A stretch of DNA of 64,000 bases from Roseiarcus sp963794655 (GCA_963794655.1 CAWCEV010000003.1:558001-622000), one strand, 5' to 3'; counted from the first letter of the stretch, positions 51,527-60,589 are shown. Notes: a model not told the origin generated them from the sequence alone. Made by a program: numbers and translations.

Positions 51527-53950
51527 CTACGGCTCTTCGGGGGCGGGCTCCTTGTCGGCGGGGCCCGAATCGGCGGGCTCGACGCGCTTGCGCGAGCGGC
51601 GTGCGCCGGCGGAGACGATGAGGTCGCGCTCGAGCCGGGGCTGGGCGGGCCCTTCCGGATAGACGAAGCTCAGCTTCTTGCCGCCCGCCTCGTCGGCCGT
51701 GACCACGACCTTGACCACGCCGCCGTTCTTCAAGCGTCCAAACAGCACTTCGTCGGCGAGCGGCGTCTTGATCTGGGTCTGGATCACCCGCGCCATCGGG
51801 CGGGCGCCCATCGCCTCGTCATAGCCGTTCTTGACCAGCCATTCGCGCGCCTCGTCGGTCAGCTCGATCGTGACATTGCGGTCGCTGAGCTGGGCTTCGA
51901 GCTGCAGGATGAACTTGTCCACGACCCGAGCGATGACCAACTCCGGCAGCCGCGCGAACGGCACGATCGCGTCGAGGCGGTTGCGGAACTCCGGCGCGAA
52001 CAGCCGGTCGATCGCCTCGCGGTCGTCGCCCTCGCGCTTCGACTTGTGGAAGCCGAACGCGGCGCCGGCGAGATCGCGCGCGCCCGCATTGGTGGTCATG
52101 ATCAAGATCACGTTGCGGAAGTCGATCGCCTTGCCCGAGTGGTCGGTCAGCTTTCCGTGATCCATGATCTGCAGAAGGATGTTGAACAGATCCGGATGCG
52201 CCTTCTCGATCTCGTCCAGAAGCAGGACCGAGTGCGGATGCTGGTCGATGGCGTCGGTCAGGAGACCGCCCTGATCAAAGCCGACATAGCCTGGCGGCGC
52301 GCCGATCAGGCGCGAGACCGTGTGGCGCTCCATGTATTCCGACATGTCGAATTGGACGAGCTCCAGTCCGAGGCTGAGCGAGAGCTGGCGCGCCGCCTCG
52401 GTCTTGCCGACGCCAGTCGGGCCGGAGAACAGGTAGCAGCCAATCGGCTTCTCCTGGTCGCGGAGGCCTGCGCGCGCGAGCTTGATCGCTGACGCCAGCG
52501 CCGCGACTGCTTCGTCCTGGCCATAGACGGCGCGCTTCAGCGTCTCCTCGAGATGCTGGAGCACTTCGGTATCGTCCTTCGACACCGACTTCGGCGGGAT
52601 GCGCGCCATCGACGCGACGGTCGCCTCGATTTCCTTGACGCCGATCGTCTTCTTGCGCTTCGGCTCCGGCACCAGCATCTGGGAGGCGCCCGTCTCGTCG
52701 ATCACGTCGATGGCCTTGTCGGGCAGCTTGCGGTCGTGGATGTAGCGCGACGACAATTCGACCGCCGCCTTCACCGCTTCTCCGGTGTAGCGCAGCTTGT
52801 GGAACTCCTCGAAATAGGGCTTGAGCCCCTTGAGGATCTCGATCGCGTCGGCGACGCTCGGCTCCTTGACGTCGATCTTCTGGAACCGGCGCACGAGCGC
52901 CCGGTCCTTCTCGAAGTACTGCCGGTATTCCTTATAAGTGGTTGAACCAATGCAGCGAAGCGTCCCTTGCGCAAGGGCGGGCTTGAGCAGGTTCGAGGCG
53001 TCCATCGCGCCGCCCGAGGTGGCGCCGGCACCGATGACTGTGTGGATCTCGTCGATGAAGAGAATCGCGTCCTTATGCTGCTCGATCTCCTTCATCACCT
53101 GCTTCAGGCGCTCTTCGAAGTCGCCGCGATAGCGGGTGCCTGCGAGCAAGGCACCCATGTCGAGTGCGAACACGGTCGATTCCGCGAGCACCTCGGGCAC
53201 GTCCGAGTTGACGATCTTGCGCGCGAGCCCCTCGGCGATCGCGGTCTTGCCGACTCCGGGATCGCCCACAAGGAGCGGATTGTTCTTCTGCCGGCGGCAC
53301 AGCACCTGGATCGTGCGCTGGACTTCGGCCTCGCGCCCAATGAGCGGATCGATGCGCCCCTCTCGCGCCTTCCGATTGAGGTTGACGCAATAAGCTTCCA
53401 AGGCGCCTTCCTTCTTCTTTGAATCGGAACTGTCTTTCAACTCCTTGGAGTCGCGCGATTCGTGGTCCTCGTCAGTCCCCCGTGGTAGGCGGGAGGGATC
53501 GGCATGACCAGGACGCTTGGCGATTCCGTGACTGATGTAGTTGACCGCATCGTAGCGGGTCATGTCCTGCTCTTGCAGGAAATATGCCGCATGCGTCTCG
53601 CGCTCGGCGAAGATCGCGACCAGCACGTTGGCGCCGGTCACTTCCTCGCGGCCCGACGACTGGACGTGGAACGCAGCCCGCTGCACCACGCGCTGGAAGC
53701 CGTTCGTCGCCTTGGCCTCCTCCTGGCTGTCCACGACCAGGTTTTCAAGCTCGGTATCGAGATAATGGACGACGGTCTTGCGCAACCCGTCGAGATCGAC
53801 CCCGCAGGCGCGCAGCACCGCCGCCGCGTCTACGTCGTCGATCAGCGCGAGCAGCAGATGCTCGAGGGTCGCATATTCGTGTCGGCGCTCGTTGGCGAGC
53901 GAGAGCGCCCGACGGAGGGTCTTTTCGAGCGCGCGGGAGAAAATCGGCAT
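51527..53950 (-). CDS. clpA: ATP-dependent Clp protease ATP-binding subunit ClpA
   Basis: AAA+ unfoldase of 807 aa that works with ClpP and the adaptor ClpS. The N domain begins FSRALEKTLRRALSLANER with two Clp repeats. D1 has Walker A GDPGVGKTAIAEG and Walker B ILFIDEIHTVIGAG; D2 has Walker A GPTGVGKTEAARQ and Walker B VLLLDEIEKAH, with GAPPGYVGFDQGG as the pore-2 loop. The C-terminal tail is Pro/Glu-rich. The absence of a middle domain separates it from ClpB. ATG at 53950 gives the standard N-terminus. It directly follows clpS on the same strand. Confidence 0.96.
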   Translation of the reverse strand: MPIFSRALEKTLRRALSLANERRHEYATLEHLLLALIDDVDAAAVLRACGVDLDGLRKTVVHYLDTELENLVVDSQEEAKATNGFQRVVQRAAFHVQSSGREEVTGANVLVAIFAERETHAAYFLQEQDMTRYDAVNYISHGIAKRPGHADPSRLPRGTDEDHESRDSKELKDSSDSKKKEGALEAYCVNLNRKAREGRIDPLIGREAEVQRTIQVLCRRQKNNPLLVGDPGVGKTAIAEGLARKIVNSDVPEVLAESTVFALDMGALLAGTRYRGDFEERLKQVMKEIEQHKDAILFIDEIHTVIGAGATSGGAMDASNLLKPALAQGTLRCIGSTTYKEYRQYFEKDRALVRRFQKIDVKEPSVADAIEILKGLKPYFEEFHKLRYTGEAVKAAVELSSRYIHDRKLPDKAIDVIDETGASQMLVPEPKRKKTIGVKEIEATVASMARIPPKSVSKDDTEVLQHLEETLKRAVYGQDEAVAALASAIKLARAGLRDQEKPIGCYLFSGPTGVGKTEAARQLSLSLGLELVQFDMSEYMERHTVSRLIGAPPGYVGFDQGGLLTDAIDQHPHSVLLLDEIEKAHPDLFNILLQIMDHGKLTDHSGKAIDFRNVILIMTTNAGARDLAGAAFGFHKSKREGDDREAIDRLFAPEFRNRLDAIVPFARLPELVIARVVDKFILQLEAQLSDRNVTIELTDEAREWLVKNGYDEAMGARPMARVIQTQIKTPLADEVLFGRLKNGGVVKVVVTADEAGGKKLSFVYPEGPAQPRLERDLIVSAGARRSRKRVEPADSGPADKEPAPEEP

Positions 53951-53960
53951 CGGGCGCCTT

Positions 53961-54296
53961 TCACTTCTTTTCCATGATGCATTGAAGGGGGTGCTGATTC
54001 TTGCGCGCGTGGTCCATGACCTGCGACACCTTGGTCTCCGCGATCTCGTAGGTGAAGACGCCACACTCGCCGACGCCGTTGTTGTGGACCTGGAGCATGA
54101 TCTGCGTCGCCTCCTGGGCGTCCTTGTTGAAGAACGCCTGCAGAATTGAAATCACGAATTCCATCGGCGTGTAGTCGTCGTTGAGCAACAGCACGCGATA
54201 CATATTTGGACGCTTCGTCTGCGTCCGGGTGCGCGTGATTACCGCCGCGCCGGCGCCCGGTGTTTCTCCCCCTCTTTTGGTTTCTCGCGAGGCCAT
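53961..54296 (-). CDS. clpS: ATP-dependent Clp protease adaptor ClpS
   Basis: N-end rule adaptor of 111 aa. The core is YRVLLLNDDYTPMEFVISIL, containing the conserved NDDYTPMEFV substrate pocket, with AFFNKDAQEATQIMLQVHNN and GVFTYEIAETKVSQVMDHAR completing the fold. The N-terminal 30 residues are a flexible, charged extension (MASRETKRGGETPGAG) as usual. It presents N-degron substrates to ClpA, encoded 10 bp downstream. Confidence 0.95.
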   Translation of the reverse strand: MASRETKRGGETPGAGAAVITRTRTQTKRPNMYRVLLLNDDYTPMEFVISILQAFFNKDAQEATQIMLQVHNNGVGECGVFTYEIAETKVSQVMDHARKNQHPLQCIMEKK

Positions 54297-54761
54297 CAGC
54301 CGCGCCGGCGTTTGCGTCGACGCGGCGCCGAAGCCCGGATAGAGCCAACGCGCCAGCCGAGCCATCCCCGCTCGCAGCCGAACAACCAACGGATTTGAAA
54401 CGGCAGCCACGGATAGACCCCGATTGATGCCGGTTGGCCCTGAACGCACATCGTTACGCACGCACGAAACTCAAGCAACACAATCTATGCACGACCCGGA
54501 GCCAGCGCTAGATGTCGTCGCCAGATGTCAGCATTGCGAATTTGTCCGTTACGCGCAAGACCCTCCGCGCCTCGAACCGCGAGAAGCAGCAGGCGCCCAG
54601 TTTCCATTCTCCTTCTCCGCTCAATTCGCAGGCATTCGAAAACGCCGGGAGAGCATAGTTCGTTCGCGAATGATGAAAATAAAAAGCCGGCGCTTCGGAG
54701 GCGCCGGCGTCAGCTCTATGCGATTTATTTTTCCCGCTCATGCGAGCGAGAGGATCGCCGA
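54297..54761. other. Intergenic region between clpS and the phasin gene
   Basis: A 465-bp interval with no supported gene. It contains the phasin terminator (54675-54708) and must contain the promoter of clpS-clpA on the minus strand, for which I do not see a confident match. Confidence 0.5.
54675..54708 (-). terminator. Rho-independent terminator of the phasin gene
   Basis: On the minus strand GCCGGCGC and GCGCCGGC form an 8-bp stem (54701-54708 with 54686-54693), separated by a 7-nt loop and followed by TTTTTATTTTC. It lies 54 bp after the phasin stop codon. Confidence 0.88.
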
Positions 54762-55104
54762 TTACTTCTGGATGCTCGCGTAGGCCGTGGTGACCGGCTT
54801 CAGCGCGTCAGTGGCCACGCGGGTATAGAGTTCCGAAACCTTGGTCGCTTGGGCGACGAAGCCCTCATAGGCCTGCTTGGCGAATTCGGTCTGGATCTGA
54901 ACCGCGGATTCGACGCTGCGCGCGCCGAGAAGCTTCTCGAACATCGCAGTGCTGGCGGCGAACGCCTTCTTCGAATAGTCGGTCGAACTCGGTGGCGATA
55001 TCCTGCAACCCCTTCGACAGCGTGGTCGAAGCGGCGGTGAAAGCCTCGAGCTGGTCCTTGGAGTACTTCTGGAATTCGTCGAATGTCGGAGTGGTGGCGG
55101 TCAT
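54762..55104 (-). pseudogene. Phasin gene with a single-base frameshift
   Basis: The minus strand encodes a typical short alphaproteobacterial phasin, but in two frames. ATG at 55104 opens MTATTPTFDEFQKYSKDQL and runs to IATEF (residue 40). The continuation TDYSKKAFAASTAMFEKLL, then SVESAVQIQTEFAKQAYEGF and VSELYTRVATDALKPV, is one frame over and ends at 54762. Removing one base near 54984 (GAGTTC-G-ACCGAC) restores a 113-aa protein of the usual length; total length 343 bp is 3n+1. As read, translation of the first frame ends at 54865, giving 79 residues with a foreign C-terminus. Phasins coat PHB granules and control their number and size. The promoter, ribosome binding site (AAAGGACGAGCC) and terminator are all intact, so a sequencing error or very recent mutation is likely. 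Confidence 0.85.
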
Positions 55105-55512
55105 GGCTCGTCCTTTCTCGTTGGATCGCTCCTTCTGTTAAGTGATAGGAACGATCTCTCAATGACACCAATATGTGCACTGCACAATGAAAGTCAAGGT
55201 GCTTTTTTGCGATGCAGCATTATGTCGCGCCCTATGCGGCGGCCGGTGATGCGACCTCTCAATTTAGAACAGTTAACTGACTGATATATAATCAATTGCG
55301 CCGAGAAGTTTAACTGGAGCTTTAATCGGACGGATCGCCCCGCTCCTGCGCAAGGCCGCAATTCCAATGACTTGCGGACGATCCTCTCAATCGAACGCCG
55401 TTCCGTTAACCGCAGCGTAACCGCGCCGACATATCGTTCACGACCGTGTGAGTTCCGCAACGGGTGGGCGGCTTGGCCTCGGCCGTTGGGTGAAGTCGAA
55501 TGGGACGCGTTC
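55105..55512. other. Divergent regulatory region between phasin and D,D-carboxypeptidase genes
   Basis: A 408-bp interval with no gene. The left half holds the phasin promoter and a candidate operator. The stretch 55255-55330 is AT-richer than its surroundings and may include a promoter for the plus-strand gene at 55513; no clear hexamers were chosen. Confidence 0.5.
55168..55197 (-). promoter_or_regulatory. Candidate phasin promoter with embedded palindromic operator
   Basis: On the minus strand TTGACT (55192-55197) serves as -35, and TATTGG (55168-55173) as a weak -10 at 18 bp. Between them lies the perfect inverted repeat TGTGCA-G-TGCACA (55174-55186). PhaR repressors of phasin genes are known to bind TGC/GCA-type repeats near the promoter, so this is a natural candidate operator. 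A second TGC-GA-TGCAGCA-like half site lies at about 55209-55219. Confidence in the palindrome is high; the regulator is inferred. Confidence 0.5.
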
Positions 55513-57207
55513 ATGGCGTTGCGTAACGGTTGCTCCCCAATCGGCCGGCTTGCCCGTCTGGCGACGGCGGCCCTGATCTCGGCTTCGGCGCTTCTGGCCG
55601 CCAGCGCGTCCGCCGAGGCGCATCATTATCGGCACTATTCCCGCTACCACGCGCCCGTCGCCCGCCCTGCCCATTACGCCCATGCCGCCCATTACGCCCG
55701 CGCGGCCCACTATCCACGCTACGCTCATCGCGGGCGGGTCCATGGAGCTCGCCAGCTGGCCGGGGCGGTTCCCGGCTCGCCGGCCTTCTCGGCGCTCGTC
55801 GTCGACGCCAACAGCGGCCAAACGCTCTATTCGGCGGACGAGAACGGCCTGCGTCACCCGGCCTCGATCACCAAGGTGATGACGCTCTACCTCCTGTTCG
55901 AGAAGCTCGAGCAGGGCCAGATGACGCTCCGCACCGAGATCCCGGTCTCCGAGCACGCCGCGGCGCAGGAGCCCTCGAAGCTCGGCCTTAGGCCCGGCGA
56001 AACGATCAGCGTCGAGGACGCGATCAAGGCGGTCGTCACCCGCTCGGCCAATGACGTGGCGGTCGCGATTTCCGAGGCGGTCGGCCAGACGGAAGACAAT
56101 TTCGCCGACATGATGACCCGCAAGGCTCACGAGCTCGGCATGGCCAACACGCTCTATCGCAACGCCTCCGGGCTTCCCAACGACGAGCAGGTCACCACGG
56201 CGCATGACCTCACCATCCTCGGGCGCGCGCTCGAGGAGCGGTTTCCGCGCTACTTCCATTATTTCTCGACCGCCCAGTTCGACTACGACGGCGAGATCAT
56301 CGGCAATCACAACCACCTGCTTGGCCGCGTCGACGGCGTCGACGGCATCAAGACGGGCTACACCAGGGCGTCCGGCTTCAATCTCCTGACGTCGGTCCAT
56401 CGCGACGGCCGCTCGCTGATCGCGGTCGTCATGGGCGGCCGCAGCGCGGCGGGTCGCGACCGGATCATGGCGAACCTGATCGCCGACCATCTCGCCGAGG
56501 CCTCGACCTCGCGCACCGCGACGGCGATCGCCGACGTGGCGCCCGATGCGAACGCGCCGGCTCGCGAAGAGCCGCCGGCCCGCGCCCGCGCGGCAGCCGC
56601 GCCGCAGCGCGTCGCCGAACGGGAGCCGGAGCCCTCGACCGGGGAAGGCGACAACGCCGACGGAGACGACGAAACCGCGGCCCCGGAAGCGACCGCGACC
56701 GCGATGCCGACGACCGCGCGGGCGTCCGCCCGATCCGCCGCAGCCGAGCGCCCCGCCTTGGCCGCTAAGCCGCTGAAGAGCGCCGCCGACCGGCTGGCGC
56801 TGGCGAGCGCGCTGGTCATGCCGCCCGAACGGCCGCAGGGCCAGGAGCCGGACCGCCGCCGCCAGCCGTTGCCGGCGCCCGCTCAGACTACGAGCTTCGC
56901 CCGCGCCCAGCCAAACGCGCCCGCTCAAGCCGAGGATCCCCGCGGCGAAGGCTCGGCGACGCCCGGAAGCTGGACGATCCAGATCGGCGCGACCGACGAC
57001 CTCGCCAAGGCGAACGCCCTTTTGATCCGCGCCCGCGAACGCAACGGCGCCACCCTCGCCGCCGCCAAACCCATCACGCAGACCGTGCGCATGGGCGACG
57101 GCAAGATTTACCGCGCGCGATTCGCAATGCTCGATTCGGCCTCGGCCGAATCCGCCTGCCGCTCCCTCAAACGCAATGGATTTGCCTGTTTCCCCGCCCG
57201 CGACTGA
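55513..57207 (+). CDS. D-alanyl-D-alanine carboxypeptidase with C-terminal SPOR domain
   Basis: A 564-aa exported class C low-molecular-weight penicillin-binding protein. The signal peptide spans about residues 1-35. A His/Tyr-rich stretch follows (HHYRHYSRYHAP, then HYAHAAHYARAAHYPRYAH). The S11 peptidase domain has the SxxK motif in SITKVMTLY, SxN in TRSANDVAV and KTG in GIKTGYTRASGF, so it is predicted to be active. A long Ala/Pro/Glu linker of about 150 residues leads to a SPOR domain (SWTIQIGATDDLAKANALL, ending LKRNGFACFPARD) that binds denuded septal glycan. It trims pentapeptide stems, probably at division sites. Confidence 0.92.
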   Translation: MALRNGCSPIGRLARLATAALISASALLAASASAEAHHYRHYSRYHAPVARPAHYAHAAHYARAAHYPRYAHRGRVHGARQLAGAVPGSPAFSALVVDANSGQTLYSADENGLRHPASITKVMTLYLLFEKLEQGQMTLRTEIPVSEHAAAQEPSKLGLRPGETISVEDAIKAVVTRSANDVAVAISEAVGQTEDNFADMMTRKAHELGMANTLYRNASGLPNDEQVTTAHDLTILGRALEERFPRYFHYFSTAQFDYDGEIIGNHNHLLGRVDGVDGIKTGYTRASGFNLLTSVHRDGRSLIAVVMGGRSAAGRDRIMANLIADHLAEASTSRTATAIADVAPDANAPAREEPPARARAAAAPQRVAEREPEPSTGEGDNADGDDETAAPEATATAMPTTARASARSAAAERPALAAKPLKSAADRLALASALVMPPERPQGQEPDRRRQPLPAPAQTTSFARAQPNAPAQAEDPRGEGSATPGSWTIQIGATDDLAKANALLIRARERNGATLAAAKPITQTVRMGDGKIYRARFAMLDSASAESACRSLKRNGFACFPARD

Positions 57208-57243
57208 CGTCCTTCGAAGCCGCACGTCTCTCTGGAGCCCTGT

Positions 57244-57960
57244 CTAGCCTTGTCGCTGCATCAAAACGTCCTTGGCCTGATTGACCCTCGCGGCAAGCGC
57301 GGTCGAGCCGCCATGATCTGGATGAAACTTTTTCATCAGGGTCCGATGGGCGCGGATGATGTCGGCCGCGCCCGCGCCTTCGGCCAGACCCAGGACTTCG
57401 AGCGCCTCCTTGCGCGACATCGCCCCCCCGACGCCGCTCCGCCCCCGCCCCTGAGGCTCACCCTGGTCTGCTTCACGCCAGCCGGCGAACCGGCGGTCGA
57501 GATACGCCTCTAGGAGGCTCACGCCCTCCGGATCGTCGCGCGCCAGCTCTTCGCGAAGATTGAGCAGCTCCGGCCGGGAAAGCGTGTCCAGCGCCCTCCC
57601 CGCGTAAGACCCGCCGAGCACCGAGCCGGCGATCGCGCCGGTGTCGAGATCAAGCCGCATCTCGATCATCGCCGAGCGCGCCGAGGAGGCGCGGCCCGGC
57701 CGGGCGCCCCGTCCGGCGTCTCGAAACGGGGACGAGTTCGGCGCGACCGCGCGCCAGCCAGCGAAGCTCGCCACCATGCCGGCGACTGCCGCAGCGAGAC
57801 TGACGCGGCCGCGCAGGAGCAGGAGCAGCGCGCCGATCATCCCGATCACGCCGCCGCCATGGCGCACGAGTTGCGCCGCGGCGGCCGCGTCCATGCGTGC
57901 GAACTGCTTGATCGCTGTCAGCAAAAGAAACAGCAAGATCATGCCGATGACGAAGTTCAT
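57244..57960 (-). CDS. Membrane-anchored J-domain protein
   Basis: A 238-aa protein with an N-terminal membrane segment (MNFVIGMILLFLLLTAIK) and a second hydrophobic stretch (GMIGALLLLLRGRVSLAAAV). The C-terminal J domain runs through MSRKEALEVLGLAEGAGAADI, with the catalytic HPD in KKFHPDHGGS and the closing NQAKDVLM. This DnaJ co-chaperone layout (membrane part first, J domain last) is also seen in the Pam18/DjlC-like group. It probably recruits DnaK to the membrane. A spacer region (GSYAGRALDTLSRPELLNL) lies between the two parts. Confidence 0.85.
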   Translation of the reverse strand: MNFVIGMILLFLLLTAIKQFARMDAAAAAQLVRHGGGVIGMIGALLLLLRGRVSLAAAVAGMVASFAGWRAVAPNSSPFRDAGRGARPGRASSARSAMIEMRLDLDTGAIAGSVLGGSYAGRALDTLSRPELLNLREELARDDPEGVSLLEAYLDRRFAGWREADQGEPQGRGRSGVGGAMSRKEALEVLGLAEGAGAADIIRAHRTLMKKFHPDHGGSTALAARVNQAKDVLMQRQG

Positions 57961-58074
57961 TGCAGTAACGCTTTCAGTCCGACCGGACGCTCGGCAGGGT
58001 CGCCGCCGCCGCGGTCTCGCTCTCCTCGAGGCGAGACTACGCCAACTTCACCCTGCCCGCATCAACTCGCCGCA

Positions 58075-58782
58075 TCACTTGGGCCGCATCTGCGACAACA
58101 GGAGCCGCGCCTCCGGGTCGGCGGCCGCCTCGCGCGCCAGCGCCGTCTGCCCTCCCGCGGCGTAGGCCGCAGCCGCCCGCAGCAGCGCCGCGAGCCGCGC
58201 CGAGGCGCCCGCGTCGAGGGCGCCATAGGCCCCGCCGGTCAGGCGCGCGATCTCGCCGAACGTGCGCCTCGCCGCCGGATCGCCCCCCTCCTGGAACATG
58301 AACGCCTTGACCCCGAGCAGCGCGAGCTCCCCAGCCAGGACCGCGAGCCGGTCAGGATCCTCTTCCATCGCGTCGCCGACAAAGACGAGCGCCCCGACTT
58401 TGGCTCGCCTCGCCTCGTCGCGCGCATGCGCCAGCACCTTGCGGATCTGCGTCGATCCGCCGCGCACGCCGATCCGGCTCATGAGCTCGGCCAGCCCCTG
58501 CCCGCCGGAGACGAAATTCGACGCCCGGCATTCGTCCATGCCGCGGAAATAGACGAGCTGAACGTCGAGGCCGCCGAGCCCGGCCGCCGCCTGGAACATG
58601 TTCGCCTGCAGCGTCTGGGCAAGGTCCCAGGTCGGCTGACGGCTCATGGTGGCGTCGAGAGCGAAGATCAGCCGCCCGCGACCGGACCCGGCGGCCGGAA
58701 CCTTCCTCGCCGCCTCGACGAAGGCGGCGATGTCGTCGGCGGCGCCCCGCCGGGCGAGCGCGCCGTCTTTGTCCTTGTCCAT
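58075..58782 (-). CDS. VWA domain-containing protein
   Basis: A 235-aa protein consisting mainly of a von Willebrand factor A-type domain. The MIDAS-like site is LIFALDATMSRQPTW (DxTxS, a variant of DxSxS), with VRGGSTQIRKVLAHARDEA as the second metal-contact region and ALVFVGDAMEEDPDRL carrying the third Asp. No signal peptide is seen, so it is cytoplasmic. The function of this family is unknown. ATG at 58782 is preferred because GAGGCCAGCC precedes it; the upstream in-frame start is TTG. A J-domain protein lies downstream on the same strand. Confidence 0.85.
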   Translation of the reverse strand: MDKDKDGALARRGAADDIAAFVEAARKVPAAGSGRGRLIFALDATMSRQPTWDLAQTLQANMFQAAAGLGGLDVQLVYFRGMDECRASNFVSGGQGLAELMSRIGVRGGSTQIRKVLAHARDEARRAKVGALVFVGDAMEEDPDRLAVLAGELALLGVKAFMFQEGGDPAARRTFGEIARLTGGAYGALDAGASARLAALLRAAAAYAAGGQTALAREAAADPEARLLLSQMRPK

Positions 58783-58858
58783 GGCTGGCCTCAAGCGTTC
58801 GAACGAGGCCTTAGATTGGGCGCCGTGACCCGCGCCACAAGCCGCAAAGGCGCTTTAT

Positions 58859-59296
58859 TTACAATAGCCCGAGCCCCGCGAGCTCGCGCCTGAGCGCCTC
58901 GGGCATGTCGGCGAAGCCGGGCTGACTTTCGTCGATGTCGGGGGGCGCGGCTTTGGCGTCGAAATAGCGCCAGCCCTGAAAGGCCCGCATCGGCCGCGGC
59001 GCGACCGCGATCACCGATTGATCGAGCCACAGCCGACAGCGGCCGATCCCCTCCGGATCGACGAACGGCTCGATGTCGAGCAGCCGCTGGCGGGCGGCGA
59101 TCTGGCCCTTGATCACCCAGTAGAGCGAACCGTCGTCGAGAATGTCCGCCGCCCGTTTCGGCGCCATCCGGGTGACGTGGGCGTGCCGCAGCGGCGCGCG
59201 GCGGCGCTTTGCGTCCGCCATCCGCGCCGCCATCCACTCGCGAAGGTCGGCAAGCGAATCGGCGCCGACGCAGAGCTTGATGAGGTGGAGAGGCAT
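58859..59296 (-). CDS. DUF1489 family protein
   Basis: A 145-aa cytoplasmic protein that matches DUF1489, a family almost restricted to Alphaproteobacteria. The N-terminal MPLHLIKLCVGADSLADL, the central VTRMAPKRAADILDDGSLYWVIKG and QRLLDIEPFVDPEGIGRC, and the FQGWRYFDAKAAPPD segment are typical. Function is unknown; the strong conservation suggests a housekeeping role. Confidence 0.92.
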   Translation of the reverse strand: MPLHLIKLCVGADSLADLREWMAARMADAKRRRAPLRHAHVTRMAPKRAADILDDGSLYWVIKGQIAARQRLLDIEPFVDPEGIGRCRLWLDQSVIAVAPRPMRAFQGWRYFDAKAAPPDIDESQPGFADMPEALRRELAGLGLL

Positions 59297-59551
59297 GGGG
59301 GGAGCTTAACAGAGGCGTGGAGATCCGGCCCAGCCGGAGGAGCCCGCTATCCCCGTGAATCGTGATCGAACGGTTCCCGCCGGAGTCGCCAGTTTCGCCG
59401 CTCCTCCGCAACTGCGGCAGGAGCGTTCAGCGGACGCTGCCGTATGGCCCAACCAATGTGTTGGGTTGGATTGCGCTTCGGCTCTGCTACGAATCCGATG
59501 GTGAATAATTTGGCGGGCTCGCAAGAGGCCACAGTCATGGGGGAGGGAATT

Positions 59552-60589
59552 GTGAAATCATACTTGGCGGCAGCAACAATCCTCAGTCTTTGCAGTGGAT
59601 TTGCCCTCGCACAACAACCGGGCGAACCTCCATGTCCAAACAGCGAACTGGCTCCGTCTGGTATATCGCCGGATAGCCATTGCGGCGGCACGGGATGTCT
59701 GCTGACTTTCAAAAATTACAAATGGTGGACAGCGTTCACATATAATCCGTCGGGCGGATATTACTACAACGGCGGTCTGGGAACGACTTTCGCACCCGAG
59801 CACGTTTCTCTGGGGAGCGATGGCCTGCATCTCAGGCTGGCCAAAGACTGGGACGGCGGCAAGGAATGGGCGGGCGCCGAAGCCGTCCTCATGTTCAAGG
59901 CTGACGGCACTCAAGCCAATCTCGGCTACGGCGACTATCTCGTCGTGCTCACGATGGCTGCGCCCGCGGGCGCCAACTGGAACACCTACGATCCCAACGT
60001 GGCGACCGGGGTATTCAACTACGAGCGTTATAAGTCCGATAAGTGCAGAGGCGGGGACAAGAACTGCGCCCGCGAGGTCGATCTGGCGGAGATCTCACGC
60101 TGGGGGTGGAACCATCAAAGCCCCGCCAATTGCCCCTTCAGCGGGCCGATCGGCGCTTTCGATAAGGCGACTCTGTGCAAAGGCAGCGCCCAGTTCGCGC
60201 TCCAGGATTACACGCAAGCCAAAGGGATGGTGAATCGCTACGATATAGTACCCAGCACGCCGGCACGGTCAGTCACGCTCGTCATGGAGTGGCGTAAAGG
60301 GGAGGTCCACTTCCTGCAATATAATGGGCATTATACTTTCAGTGACCTGCCCCCGAGCAGGGACGCTGACAACAGCTGGACGACGCCGGGCGACCTAAGT
60401 CCGTTCATCCCGGATACGGCTAATGGAAAAGGCCCGGCGTGTCAGAGATTCCACATAAATCTTTGGCTGGGCAACTTTTACGACACCAATTGGAAGCCGT
60501 TGCCTCAGTACACCGCCCATGCCGGGCCAACCAACGGGCAACCGGTGGAGATCGTCGTCCGGGAGTTCCAGTATAGGCCGGCGCCCTAG
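59552..60589 (+). CDS. Secreted GH16-like (concanavalin-type) protein
   Basis: A 345-aa exported protein starting at GTG 59552, preceded by GGGAGGGAATT. The signal peptide is MKSYLAAATILSLCSGFALA. The mature part has an N-terminal Cys-rich segment, FKNYKWWTAFTYNPSGG, and the sequence REVDLAEISRWGW, which resembles the E-x-D-x-x-E active site of GH16 enzymes and relatives. FHINLWLGNFYDTNW fits the opposite strand of the jelly roll. It may be a glucanase or a non-catalytic glycan-binding protein; distance from known members is large. The TAG stop codon is shared with the IS630 copy 2 insertion site (CTAG). Confidence 0.65.
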   Translation: MKSYLAAATILSLCSGFALAQQPGEPPCPNSELAPSGISPDSHCGGTGCLLTFKNYKWWTAFTYNPSGGYYYNGGLGTTFAPEHVSLGSDGLHLRLAKDWDGGKEWAGAEAVLMFKADGTQANLGYGDYLVVLTMAAPAGANWNTYDPNVATGVFNYERYKSDKCRGGDKNCAREVDLAEISRWGWNHQSPANCPFSGPIGAFDKATLCKGSAQFALQDYTQAKGMVNRYDIVPSTPARSVTLVMEWRKGEVHFLQYNGHYTFSDLPPSRDADNSWTTPGDLSPFIPDTANGKGPACQRFHINLWLGNFYDTNWKPLPQYTAHAGPTNGQPVEIVVREFQYRPAP

